Shown piece after piece: positions 8,473-16,864 of a DNA stretch of 64,000 nt. The stretch spans positions 62,001 through 126,000 of the forward strand of contig JACZKQ010000019.1 of NCBI GenBank assembly GCA_014859965.1. Direction: 5' to 3'. The position numbers and the translations under genes are program-made. Source of the stretch: Phycisphaerae bacterium. Lineage in GTDB: Bacteria; Planctomycetota; Phycisphaerae; Sedimentisphaerales; Anaerohalosphaeraceae. The notes under the pieces are model-generated. The model did not search any database, was not told the origin of the DNA, and saw only the letters and a program-made list of their open reading frames with translations. Position 1 is the first letter of the stretch, and every line of letters starts with the position of its first letter.

Positions 8473-11400
8473 ACGTATCCCAGAACTGACGCCCGAACAG
8501 AGATCGCCCATCGGCCGATTTATAGGCGTATGCCTCAACAACAGGCTCGTCGTCTTTCTGCTCTTGATCTTCATCGTTTTGTGCGGCATCTATGTCGCAC
8601 CGTTCGACTGGAACCTCGGCGGCCTGCCGCGAAATCCCGTCGGCACCGATGCGATCCCCGATATCGGCGAAAACCAGCAGATCGTCTTCACCGAATGGAT
8701 GGGCCGGTCACCGCAGGATGTCGAGGACCAGGTCACCTATCCTCTGACCGTTTCGCTGCTGGGGATCCCCGGCATCAAGACGATCCGAAGCAACTCCATG
8801 TTCGGCTTCTCCAGCATTTTCGTCATCTTTGACGACGATATCGAATTCTACTGGTCGCGAAGCCGCATCCTCGAAAAACTCAATTCCCTGCCCTCGGGGA
8901 CGCTCCCCGAAGGCGTACAGCCTGCGCTAGGACCCGACGCCACCGCACTGGGCCAGATATTCTGGTACACCCTTGAAGGCCGCGATCCGGACGGCGAACC
9001 GGCCGGCGGGTGGGACCTCGAAGAACTCCGCACCATTCAGGACTGGTACGTGCGGTACTCGCTTCTCTCGGCAGGCGGCGTCAGTGAAGTCGCCTCCGTC
9101 GGCGGTTTTGTAAAGGAATACCAGGTCGATGTCAATCCCGACGCCATGCGGGCCTACCGGGTCACCCTGCCCGAGGTATTCGCGGCTGTTCGGGGCAGCA
9201 ACATAGACGTCGGCGCCAAGACGATAGAAATCAACCGTGCCGAGTACTTCATCCGCGGCATCGGCTTCATCAAGCGCATCTCCGACCTCGAAGACAGCGT
9301 CATCAAAGTCAACGAAAACGTTCCGGTGCTCGTCAGGCACGTCGCAAACGTCACGCTCGGACCCGAGCTGCGGAGAGGCGCGATCGATAAGAGCGGCGCC
9401 GAGGCCGTCGGAGGGGTGGTGGTAGCGCGCTTCCGCGAGAACCCGCTGGCGGTCATCAGGAACGTCACACACAAAATCGAGGAGATTGCACCGGGCCTGC
9501 CTGCCAAGGCGATCATCGATTATTCGCACGTTTCACCCGAGCAACTCAGGACGTACGCCGAAGCCAACGGCTTTACGGCGTACGCCGACGCCGCCCTGAA
9601 TCAGCAGGGCTGGCTCGATCATCTCCGATCCACCTCCCGGAGCGAGTGGCCCGACTGGGCGAATATAAGCCAGGTCGCTGTCGTTCCGTTCTATGACCGG
9701 ACCGGCCTGATCTACGAAACACTCGGTACGCTGAACGAGGCGATAACGCACGAGATTCTGATCACAATCGTCGTTATCATCATCATGATCATGCATCTGC
9801 GGAGTTCCGCCTTCATCGGCGTCGAAATACCCGTTGTCATTCTCATGACCTTCGTCGTGATGAAGATGTTCGGCGTCGACGCCAATATCCTCGCCCTGTC
9901 CGGCATCGCCGTGGCTATCGGTACGGTCGTCGACATGGACATCGTAATGTGCGAAACCATACTGCGCCACCTGGACGAGGCCCCTCCCGACGAGCCTCGC
10001 CTGCAAGTCGTCCACAGGGCGGCAAGCGAAGTCGGCGCCGCGGTCCTCACAGCCGTGATCACCACCATGGCCGCGTTTCTTCCGGTGTTCACGATGGTCG
10101 GCCCCGAGGCCAAGCTCTTCAAACCGCTGGCCTTTACGAACATCTTCACGCTCCTGTCTTCGATCACCATCACCCTGACGATCCTGCCGTCGGCGGCACT
10201 GGTGCTCTTCTCCTATCGATTCACAAGCAGAACGCTCAGGCGCGGCTTCTACGCACTCGTCAGCCTCGTCGGCGCAGTCCTTCTCATCTATGGTCTCCGG
10301 GAGCGGTCGAGTCTTATCTTATTTGCCGCCCTCGTGATCATCGCCTTCGGCACATACAATTTCGTCCAGCACCGGCTTCCCTCCATCATCAATCGAAGCG
10401 TGCCGTGGTTTAGCAACGTGCTGGTCCTTCTGTTCGTTGGATTCCTGCTGACGCGTTTGTGGGAGCCCCTCGGCCCCCAGGTCGGCCTCGTGCGCAATCT
10501 CATCTTCGTGGGCCTGATCGTCGGGGCGTTGCTCGGCTTCTTCCGCCTGTTCCGAAGGTTTTATCCACAGATTCTGGGCTGGTGCCTCGACCACAAACGC
10601 ATCTTCCTCTCACTGATTGTGCTCATCGTACTGGCGGGCCCCGTCGTCTGGTTAGGCTTCGGCCGCACGTTCTCCTGGATACCCGCCGGCGCCGAAACAA
10701 TGGGTATCGACCGCCAGACCGTACGGTCAACCTCCTTCTGGATGCACGCCGAACAGAAGTTCCCCGGCCTCGGCCGTGAGTTCATGCCGCCTCTCGATGA
10801 AGGGTCGTTCCTCTTCATGCCCACGACGATGCCCCACGCCTCCATAGGCGAAGCATTGGATGTGCTCCGTATGCAGGACATGGCTTTCAACGCAATACCC
10901 GAAGTGGAAAACGCCGTGGGCAAGATCGGCCGCGCCGAAAGCCCACTCGACCCGGCCCCCGTCTCCATGATCGAGACGGTAATCAATTACAAATCCGAGT
11001 ACATTATCGACACGAGCGGTCGCCGTCTCACCTTCAAATTCGACAAGGCCAACAACACCTTCATCCGCGATGAAAACGGCGATTTGATAGCCGACCCCAA
11101 AGGACTGCCCTACCGCAAGTGGCGCGACCACATACGCTCCCCAAACGATATCTGGACCGAAATCGTCAAGGCCGCCGACATTCCCGGCACCACGTCGGCC
11201 CCCAAGCTCCAACCCATCGCCGCCAGAATTGTCATGCTCCAAAGCGGCATGCGGGCCCCGATGGGTGTGAAGATCAAAGGACCGTCCCTGGAAGCCATCG
11301 AAAACACCGGGCTCGCTATCGAGCGTTTCCTGAAGACCGTCCCCGGCGTAATGGCAGACGCGGTATTCGCCGACCGCATCGTAGGCAAGCCCTACCTGGA

Positions 11401-12481
11401 GATTATACCCGACCGACAAGCCCTGGCCCGCTACGGAATCGCCATCCGCGACTTCCAGGATGTCGTCGAGGTCGCCATCGGCGGCGCACAAGTCACCACC
11501 ACCGTTGAGGGCCGGGAAAGGTTCCCCGTCCGCGTGCGGTATGAACGCGAACTGCGGGATCAGATCGAAACGATCCGCCGCATACTGGTGCCCGGCGCAG
11601 CCGAAGTCCAAATCCCGCTGGAACAAGTGGCCCGCATCGAATACGTCGCCGGCCCCCAGGAGATCAAGAGCGAGGACACCTTCCTTGTCGGCTACGTTCT
11701 GTTCGATAAGCTGGACGGCCATGCCGAAGTCGACGTCGTGGAAAACGCCCGCGCGTACCTCAACGAAAAGATCCGCACGGGCGAGCTTGTCATACCGCCC
11801 GGCGTCAATTACACGTTTGCGGGCAATTACGAAAACCAGGTTCGTGCACAAAAGACCCTGGCGGTCGTGCTGCCTCTGTCGCTGTTTATCATTTTCATCG
11901 TCCTGTACCTCAAATTCAAGTCCACAATGACGTCGTTGCTGGTCTTCACCGGCATCATCGTCGCCTGGTCCGGCGGCTTCATTTTAATCTGGCTCTACGG
12001 CCAGGACTGGTTCCTCGATTTCGCCGTCTTCGGCGTCAACATGCGAGACCTCTTCCAGGTGCACACGATCAATCTCAGCGTCGCTATCTGGGTCGGTTTC
12101 CTCGTCCTGTTTGGAATAGCCTCCGACGACGGGGTGGTCATGGCCACCTACCTCGAACAGTCGTTCCGCGGAAACCCCCACGACACGCCCGCAAAGATCC
12201 GCGAAGCCACCATCGCAGCAGGCAAACGCCGTATCCGCCCCTGCCTGATGACTACCGCCACAACCCTGCTCGCCCTCCTGCCGATCCTTACTTCCACCGG
12301 GCGCGGCTCCGATATCATGGTCCCCATGGCGATTCCATCCTTCGGCGGCATGACAATCGAAATCCTGACGATGCTCGTCGTCCCGGTCCTGTATTGCCTT
12401 ATTCAGGAGCGGCGGCTTAAAGCGCGTTTGCAGCGCAATGCCGCCGGCCCGGCGAACGCCCCGGCCGCAGCCGACGTATAG
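8465..12481 (+). CDS. Heavy-metal efflux RND pump (CusA/CzcA family), enlarged
   Basis: A 1338-residue inner-membrane proton/metal antiporter, about 300 residues longer than E. coli CusA (about 1050). Typical features are the N-terminal segment around GENQQIVFTEWMGRSPQDVE, the TM4 motif AIAIGTVVDMDIVM with the proton-relay Asp, and a C-terminal GIASDDGVVMATYL motif. In that last motif Asp residues stand where CusA has Glu. The extra length lies mostly after TM6, where several additional hydrophobic helices occur (about residues 590-740), and in the second periplasmic loop. Similar enlarged CusA proteins exist in Bacteroidetes and relatives. The ATG lies inside the end of the adaptor gene, implying translational coupling. 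Together with the two upstream genes it makes a complete tripartite exporter. Confidence 0.93.
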   Translation: MTERIPELTPEQRSPIGRFIGVCLNNRLVVFLLLIFIVLCGIYVAPFDWNLGGLPRNPVGTDAIPDIGENQQIVFTEWMGRSPQDVEDQVTYPLTVSLLGIPGIKTIRSNSMFGFSSIFVIFDDDIEFYWSRSRILEKLNSLPSGTLPEGVQPALGPDATALGQIFWYTLEGRDPDGEPAGGWDLEELRTIQDWYVRYSLLSAGGVSEVASVGGFVKEYQVDVNPDAMRAYRVTLPEVFAAVRGSNIDVGAKTIEINRAEYFIRGIGFIKRISDLEDSVIKVNENVPVLVRHVANVTLGPELRRGAIDKSGAEAVGGVVVARFRENPLAVIRNVTHKIEEIAPGLPAKAIIDYSHVSPEQLRTYAEANGFTAYADAALNQQGWLDHLRSTSRSEWPDWANISQVAVVPFYDRTGLIYETLGTLNEAITHEILITIVVIIIMIMHLRSSAFIGVEIPVVILMTFVVMKMFGVDANILALSGIAVAIGTVVDMDIVMCETILRHLDEAPPDEPRLQVVHRAASEVGAAVLTAVITTMAAFLPVFTMVGPEAKLFKPLAFTNIFTLLSSITITLTILPSAALVLFSYRFTSRTLRRGFYALVSLVGAVLLIYGLRERSSLILFAALVIIAFGTYNFVQHRLPSIINRSVPWFSNVLVLLFVGFLLTRLWEPLGPQVGLVRNLIFVGLIVGALLGFFRLFRRFYPQILGWCLDHKRIFLSLIVLIVLAGPVVWLGFGRTFSWIPAGAETMGIDRQTVRSTSFWMHAEQKFPGLGREFMPPLDEGSFLFMPTTMPHASIGEALDVLRMQDMAFNAIPEVENAVGKIGRAESPLDPAPVSMIETVINYKSEYIIDTSGRRLTFKFDKANNTFIRDENGDLIADPKGLPYRKWRDHIRSPNDIWTEIVKAADIPGTTSAPKLQPIAARIVMLQSGMRAPMGVKIKGPSLEAIENTGLAIERFLKTVPGVMADAVFADRIVGKPYLEIIPDRQALARYGIAIRDFQDVVEVAIGGAQVTTTVEGRERFPVRVRYERELRDQIETIRRILVPGAAEVQIPLEQVARIEYVAGPQEIKSEDTFLVGYVLFDKLDGHAEVDVVENARAYLNEKIRTGELVIPPGVNYTFAGNYENQVRAQKTLAVVLPLSLFIIFIVLYLKFKSTMTSLLVFTGIIVAWSGGFILIWLYGQDWFLDFAVFGVNMRDLFQVHTINLSVAIWVGFLVLFGIASDDGVVMATYLEQSFRGNPHDTPAKIREATIAAGKRRIRPCLMTTATTLLALLPILTSTGRGSDIMVPMAIPSFGGMTIEILTMLVVPVLYCLIQERRLKARLQRNAAGPANAPAAADV

Positions 12482-12545
12482 CAGTAACGTTTGCATTAAA
12501 TGTGCGGCCGATGGAACCGAACAACCAACGAAAACGTTTAGATAA

Positions 12546-13118
12546 GTGAGCAGAACAGCGGCAACAAACAGTCCGGTGAGCACGTTCGAAGCAATTGCAA
12601 TGCCGCACCTCGACGCGGTTTACCGCACAGCTTACGCGCTGTCGGGCCGAAGCGATACCGCCGACGATCTGACCCAGGCCGCCCTCTTAAAGGCGCTGGA
12701 GCACTTCAGCTCGTTTCAGGTAAATACGAATTGTAAGGCATGGCTGCTGCGGATTCTGCGCAACATCTGGATCGACCGGCTCCGCAGACTCAAGACGGCC
12801 GGACCGCAGTTGCCGCTCGATGAAGCGCTCGTCGGTGAGGCCCCGGAAATAGCCGAAAGTGTATGGTCCGATGCACACGACCTGCTCGAAAACTTCTCTG
12901 ATGAACAGGTCATAAAGGCCCTCGCCCAGCTCGCCGTCGAGCAGAGGCTTACACTATATCTCGTGGATGTCGAAGGGCTCGGCCACGAGGAAGTTGCCGA
13001 GATCACCGGCGTCGCCGTCGGCACCGTCAAGAGTCGAACAAGCCGGGCCAGGGCGACGCTCAAGAAGTGCCTGGCCGCGCGTGCGAACGAAATGGGCTGG
13101 GCGGGAGAACGAAGATGA
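12546..13118 (+). CDS. ECF-subfamily RNA polymerase sigma factor
   Basis: A 190-residue sigma factor of the extracytoplasmic-function type. Region 2 is seen at about residues 20-85 (DAVYRTAYALSG, ADDLTQAALLKALEH, CKAWLLRILRNIWIDRLRR). Region 4 is at about 125-180 with the helix-turn-helix GLGHEEVAEITGVAVGTVKS. Sigma region 3 is absent, as expected. The reported start is a GTG with no strong ribosome site; a second GTG at 12576 would shorten it by ten residues. It begins 64 bases after the RND pump, and its stop overlaps the ATG of the anti-sigma gene (ATGA), so the pair is translationally coupled. Control of the metal-efflux genes by this pair is possible but only inferred from position. Confidence 0.92.
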   Translation: MSRTAATNSPVSTFEAIAMPHLDAVYRTAYALSGRSDTADDLTQAALLKALEHFSSFQVNTNCKAWLLRILRNIWIDRLRRLKTAGPQLPLDEALVGEAPEIAESVWSDAHDLLENFSDEQVIKALAQLAVEQRLTLYLVDVEGLGHEEVAEITGVAVGTVKSRTSRARATLKKCLAARANEMGWAGERR

Positions 13119-13888
13119 TCCACCTTACCGATATAGAATTCGAAGATATCATGGCAGGCGCCGCCGCCGAGTTCGAGAACCTGCACCTGCTCCAGTGCGC
13201 CCTGTGTCGCGGCCGTCTCGCCGAAAAACAAGCAATTGCAAGCCGCCTGCAAAAAGCATTTGCCGAAGTACACGTTTCCGCGGCTCTCGCCGAACGCATC
13301 GCCCTGCAAACCCGCGCCCCCGCCGTACAACAGCCGCAGGCCGCACCGCCCAGGCGCCGCCGTTTCGCCGCACATTGGCGCAGTTGGGCCGCCGCCGCAT
13401 CCGCAGCGGCCGCCTTGATCATCGCCGTGCCGCTCCTCGTCTATTTCACCACGCCTGCGCCCGCCCTTGCGGCCCTCGCCGACATCCACCACCACAATAT
13501 GTCTGAAACCGGCGACTTCGTCAGCGAGACCGACCCCGCCATACTCGCGGCACACTTCAGGGAGCACCTCGGCTTCAATCCCCGCCTCCCCGAACCGAAT
13601 CACGGCCTCGCCCTGCGCGGCTGCTGCGTCCGGCGGTTCCAGGGCGACATCGCGGGCAGCTACGTCGTCGCCACCCCGCAGGGCGTCATGACCGTCGTCG
13701 TCGTCCGGCAGACCCCCCAGGCGATGGGCATCACGGACCGCGTGCAGCGCAATGGCCAGGTCTACTGGAAAAGTGCATTCGCCCTCTCCAACATGGTTTC
13801 CGTCAGGATCGGCGAATACTCCTACTGCGCCGTTGGCGAAGTCTCCCACAACTACCTCACGGACCTCCTCGCCCGCCTCCTCGACTGA
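13115..13888 (+). CDS. Membrane anti-sigma factor with zinc-finger (ZAS-like) motif
   Basis: A 257-residue protein starting at the ATG that overlaps the sigma-factor stop; a GAGAACGAAG purine-rich site precedes it. An HxxxCxxC motif (His24, Cys28, Cys31) marks a zinc-containing anti-sigma domain at the cytoplasmic N-terminus. A single membrane segment lies at about residues 83-106 (WAAAASAAAALIIAVPLLVY). The extracytoplasmic C-terminal part holds a Cys-Cys pair (GCCVRRFQG) and the sequence VVATPQGVMTVVVVRQTP, which may sense a metal or redox change. It should hold the upstream ECF sigma factor inactive at the membrane until a signal arrives. The sensing chemistry is not determined by the sequence. 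Confidence 0.85.
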   Translation: MIHLTDIEFEDIMAGAAAEFENLHLLQCALCRGRLAEKQAIASRLQKAFAEVHVSAALAERIALQTRAPAVQQPQAAPPRRRRFAAHWRSWAAAASAAAALIIAVPLLVYFTTPAPALAALADIHHHNMSETGDFVSETDPAILAAHFREHLGFNPRLPEPNHGLALRGCCVRRFQGDIAGSYVVATPQGVMTVVVVRQTPQAMGITDRVQRNGQVYWKSAFALSNMVSVRIGEYSYCAVGEVSHNYLTDLLARLLD

Positions 13889-13924
13889 ACGCCCCCGCCG
13901 GCGCTCCAGAAGTGATTGCTGGCC

Positions 13925-13953
13925 TTGACACCACGGCGCCAAAATAATAAAGT
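13925..13953 (+). promoter_or_regulatory. Sigma70-type promoter of the PHP-domain gene
   Basis: A perfect TTGACA (13925-13930) is followed after 17 bases by TAAAGT (13948-13953), which matches the -10 consensus at four of six positions. It lies about 60 bases before the ATG at 14014. Confidence 0.5.
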
Positions 13954-14013
13954 AAAGTGTGCCGCCAACAAAATGCTGCCGTGCAGAACGAATGTTAAGA
14001 CAGGTAAAGAACC

Positions 14014-15003
14014 ATGGATAGAAGATTATTTCTGGCAACTACCGGCGTTATAGCAACACATGCCGCCATTCGCCCCCTCGGCATCGCCGCACAATCACCC
14101 CCGCAAGACCACCCGCAACTGACCCCCGTCAACCCCTTCGAACAAGAAGGTCAATGGTACAAAGGCGCGTTTCACGTCCACACCACCACCTCGGACGGGG
14201 ACGTCGACGTGCCCACACGAATCGCCGAATATCGAAACCTCGGCTACGCCATCGTCGCCGTGACAGATCACTGGAAGACCAACGACCTCAGCGGCTTTTC
14301 CGATGAGAGGTTTCTTGCGATAAGCGGCATGGAGGCGCACCCGCGGACGGGCACCGGCGCACCCGCCCATCATCTCGTCTGCCTCGACCTCCCCCATCCC
14401 TTCGAACTCGACAGAAATCTCCCCGCCCAGGAACTCGTCGACAGGGTCATCGCCGCCGGCGGCAAAATCATCTACGCCCACCCTTACTGGACGGCCCACA
14501 CCATCGAGGAAATGTCCGAGATCAGCGGCTTCATCGGCGTCGAGGTGTTCAACGCCGTCTGCCAGGTCAGGTGGGGCAAGGGCTTCGGCAACGTACATTG
14601 GGACCAGGCCCTCAATAAGGGAATGATGCTTGCCGCAATGGCAACCGATGACGTCCACAGCAGCAAAGAGATCAACAACGGCTGGACAATGATTAAAGCC
14701 CCCGGCCTCGGCAAATCCGAAGTCATGGAAGCCATCTCCAAAGGCAGTTACTACGCCTCCTGCGGCCCGACAATTGACGACTTCCGCATCAAAGACGGCG
14801 TCGTCAGCATTCAGTCCTCACCCGCATCGCAGATCCGTTTCCAATTCAACGGTGCAGGCGCCGGCCGAGTCTTCAACGCCGAAGAAGGAAAAACAATCCA
14901 GGCCGCACACTGGAAACTCGCCGCCAGTCCCCCCAAATGGATCCGCGCCGAGGTAATCGACATACGCGGCAGATATGCCTGGACAAACCCGCTCCGCACG
15001 TGA
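14014..15003 (+). CDS. Exported PHP-domain metal-dependent phosphoesterase-like protein
   Basis: A 329-residue protein with an RRLFLA signal that resembles a Tat signal (two Arg at residues 3-4). The PHP domain follows. Its metal ligands are visible as HVHTTTSDGD (His54, His56, Asp61 region), TDHW (Asp85, His86), GMEAH, YAHPYW and DDVHS. PHP proteins usually bind two or three divalent metals and hydrolyse phosphoesters. A C-terminal beta-rich segment of about 80 residues, from IDDFRIKDGV onward, resembles a small ligand-binding sandwich. A secreted location means the substrate is probably extracellular or periplasmic, but it is unknown. The gene has its own promoter and is not obviously part of the sigma/anti-sigma operon. 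Confidence 0.85.
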   Translation: MDRRLFLATTGVIATHAAIRPLGIAAQSPPQDHPQLTPVNPFEQEGQWYKGAFHVHTTTSDGDVDVPTRIAEYRNLGYAIVAVTDHWKTNDLSGFSDERFLAISGMEAHPRTGTGAPAHHLVCLDLPHPFELDRNLPAQELVDRVIAAGGKIIYAHPYWTAHTIEEMSEISGFIGVEVFNAVCQVRWGKGFGNVHWDQALNKGMMLAAMATDDVHSSKEINNGWTMIKAPGLGKSEVMEAISKGSYYASCGPTIDDFRIKDGVVSIQSSPASQIRFQFNGAGAGRVFNAEEGKTIQAAHWKLAASPPKWIRAEVIDIRGRYAWTNPLRT

Positions 15004-15058
15004 ACCAAAAGCAAAACAGAAACATTAGATTACGTCGCCGCATACAGGTGCTTGCATT

Positions 15059-15165
15059 GTGAAGATCGTGGTGCTGGATGGCTATACGCTCAATCCGCAG
15101 GACTTAATGTCCGGGCCTTTGTCGCCGGTACATTGCAGAACGTGGTAAACGGTGTGATGGGCTGA
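15059..15165 (+). pseudogene. Internally deleted relic of a D-2-hydroxyacid dehydrogenase (glycerate dehydrogenase type)
   Basis: From the GTG at 15059 the frame reads MKIVVLDGYTLNPQDL, the typical first residues of this NAD-dependent dehydrogenase family. At about 15104 the frame changes, and from 15106 to 15165 a second frame reads NVRAFVAGTLQNVVNGVMG and then stops. That is the typical C-terminal end of the same family. Nearly all of the roughly 320-codon gene between these ends is missing, including the Rossmann domain and the catalytic residues. The two halves are in different frames, so no product is expected. The match to both ends comes from family knowledge and was not confirmed by alignment. 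Confidence 0.7.
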
Positions 15166-15212
15166 TGCCGGCCTGGACACGTGAATTGCTGTCAGGCGGT
15201 CTGGCGGCGCAT

Positions 15213-15233
15213 AAAAAAGCCCTTGTTCAGGGC
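15213..15233 (-). terminator. Rho-independent terminator of csrA
   Basis: On the minus strand GCCCT and AGGGC form a stem with a five-base loop (219-233 region), followed by six T residues (218 down to 213). It lies 47 bases after the csrA stop codon. Confidence 0.8.
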
Positions 15234-15279
15234 GTGAAAATTAATAGCAAATGGGCTCTCCCCCTGCCGATGCAAGTTC

Positions 15280-15528
15280 TCAGTCGTCGGTCCCGGTCTT
15301 GGCCTCTTTGGACGCTCGGTCGTTTGGCTCGGCTTCGCCGGTGTCTTCCCGTGTCTTCTGGGCCTTTTCCCGCTGAATGGCATCGTAAATTTCTTTGCGA
15401 TGTACGGAAATGCTCCGGGGTGCGTTTATCCCGAGGCGCACCTTGTCGCCTCTTACGTCAACAATGGTAATTTCCACATCATCACCAATGATGATCGACT
15501 CGTCCTTCTGTCTGCTTAGAACCAACAC
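15280..15528 (-). CDS. csrA: Carbon storage regulator CsrA (RNA-binding translational regulator)
   Basis: An 82-residue homodimeric RNA-binding protein that blocks ribosome sites carrying GGA motifs. The conserved core is at residues 1-60: MLVLSRQKDESIIIGDDVEI, followed by VRLGI and APRSISVHRKEIY, the last holding the RNA-contacting Val-His-Arg. The start is a GTG at 15528 with AGGAG nine bases upstream, which gives the invariant MLVLSR beginning. The longer frame to 15600 would add 24 residues not found in this family. The C-terminus carries about 20 extra charged residues (EDTGEAEPNDRASKEAKTG). No flagellar genes adjoin it. A candidate small RNA lies upstream on the opposite strand. Confidence 0.95.
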   Translation of the reverse strand: MLVLSRQKDESIIIGDDVEITIVDVRGDKVRLGINAPRSISVHRKEIYDAIQREKAQKTREDTGEAEPNDRASKEAKTGTDD

Positions 15529-15593
15529 GTTTTCGGCTCCTTCTTTTGCTGGCCTGTCAACTGGATTCGCCGGGTATACTCTTCCGGACGCGG

Positions 15594-15623
15594 TTGACAC
15601 TCTCGACTAACCTATGTTATACG
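15594..15623 (+). promoter_or_regulatory. Orphan sigma70-type promoter facing away from csrA
   Basis: A perfect TTGACA (15594-15599) is followed after 18 bases by TATACG (15618-15623), four of six matches. It points to the right, away from csrA, and no plus-strand gene follows before a terminator at 15706-15741. Confidence 0.4.
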
Positions 15624-15629
15624 TACTTG

Positions 15630-15741
15630 TCGGCCACTCGTGGGAAAAAAACCGCGCAATTCACATTCCCTGCAACTGCCGGCCTATATCTTTTCGGCCA
15701 TTTCCGGGGGGGCAAGTAATCGTTTTCCGCCCCTTTTTTTT
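15630..15741 (+). ncRNA. Candidate small RNA between csrA and the membrane-protein gene
   Basis: A transcript starting just after the promoter at 15594-15623 and ending at the terminator T-run at 15741 would be about 110 bases. It holds no convincing reading frame. It contains GGGAAAAAAACC and a GGCC-flanked hairpin, and ends in a G/C stem with eight T residues. It shows only one or two GGA-type sites, so a CsrB-like sponge role is not well supported. The call rests only on the promoter-terminator pair. Confidence 0.35.
15706..15741 (+). terminator. Intrinsic terminator of the candidate small RNA
   Basis: GGGGC (709-713 region) pairs with GCCCC (729-733), and two outer G-U pairs are possible. 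Eight T residues (15734-15741) follow directly. The loop is 15 bases. No annotated plus-strand gene ends here. Confidence 0.5.
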
Positions 15742-15857
15742 ATCAAGACCCTGTTATGGGACAAATAGCAACGTAACTCTTTGGCTTACAAGCACTTATG
15801 ACCACCAGTCCAAAGCAAAAAGAAAGTCAAAAAAACCGCCCCTTTCCCCTTCAGGCC

Positions 15858-16778
15858 CTACTGGCCGTGTTTTCGCCAATACAGGAACTTAATAGCCACC
15901 CAGTATCCAGCCACTGCCCCGATAACACCGAAAGCAACAAACTGGATCGGCAGGACTGCACAAACAGACCGCGAGAAAAAGGCCTCCGGCCAAGCCTCAA
16001 TCATATGGGCCAGCACATCAGGCTTTGCCGACAGCCAAATACCATAGTACGCCAAGGCACATGAAGCGGCAGCGGGTACAATGTATGAAACATCGAGAAA
16101 CCGCTTCACGACAAATGCCGCCAGACCGAACGAAACGACCACCGCAAAGGCGATTTGGGCCCGCCCCGGCTGGCCGACCACCGAGCCTAATTCGCTGTCA
16201 AACATCCGTACGTCCTGGGCGAAAATACCCATGGCAAACAGGGCAATCACAAACGCGGCGATGCCCGCGGTCACCAGGTTTAAGGGATTTCGTGTATTGA
16301 CGTTTCCTATGTCCTCATTCTTAACCGGCTTTGTGGCGGGAACGAGCCAAGCAGCGGCTTGTACGCCGGCAAAACCCACCGCGACAATGGCGATCCAGAG
16401 GAGAGATTCCCATTGCATCCCCGCGAAAGCCTTCTCCCGCAAAGCAAGGGTGCCTTCGGCGCTGACATCCATATTGATCCGCAACAGCGATGCCATGCTT
16501 CCGCTGCGGACGGCCCACATAGCAAGACCTGCCGGGGCGGCGAGCACGGCGATATCCGCACCATAAGGCCAGGCCGCGAAGTACGCAAGAAATCCTGCCG
16601 CGAAGGCGAGTGCTGCAAAAACCACCCCGTCCAAAACGCTGATATCACCTGCCTGCACGGTGATCGCCCCATGGGGCACACTCGGCGCAACCAAAGGCCA
16701 GGCCGCGATTCCGATGAGCAGCAAGCCCGCCCCCATCGCCGCGGCGAGTCGAAGTTTCATAACCCACGTCAATTCCAC
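15858..16778 (-). CDS. Polytopic membrane protein of unknown function
   Basis: A 306-residue protein with about eight hydrophobic segments (for example MGAGLLLIGIAAWPLV, VIALFAMGIFA and PAAASCALAYYGIWL). There is one soluble loop near residues 95-125 and a basic C-terminus (YWRKHGQ). No catalytic motif or known domain is recognised. The start is a GTG at 16778 with AAAGGG six bases upstream; an internal ATG at 16760 is the alternative. It follows the helicase gene by 86 bases on the same strand and could be cotranscribed with it. It may be a lineage-specific planctomycetal protein. Confidence 0.7.
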   Translation of the reverse strand: MELTWVMKLRLAAAMGAGLLLIGIAAWPLVAPSVPHGAITVQAGDISVLDGVVFAALAFAAGFLAYFAAWPYGADIAVLAAPAGLAMWAVRSGSMASLLRINMDVSAEGTLALREKAFAGMQWESLLWIAIVAVGFAGVQAAAWLVPATKPVKNEDIGNVNTRNPLNLVTAGIAAFVIALFAMGIFAQDVRMFDSELGSVVGQPGRAQIAFAVVVSFGLAAFVVKRFLDVSYIVPAAASCALAYYGIWLSAKPDVLAHMIEAWPEAFFSRSVCAVLPIQFVAFGVIGAVAGYWVAIKFLYWRKHGQ

Positions 16779-16864
16779 GGTTTACCCTTTCCCGCAAACT
16801 GGTGACAGTAACTTGGGCCCCCAATATCGTCAAGCAAATTCCATCGGGCCGGTGCTTTTTGTTG

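Noticed and set aside
12716-14038. 440-residue open frame opposite the sigma/anti-sigma genes
   Set aside because: It is of low complexity (Gly, Val, Asp-rich) and mirrors the GC-rich codons of the sigma and anti-sigma genes. No domain is recognised.
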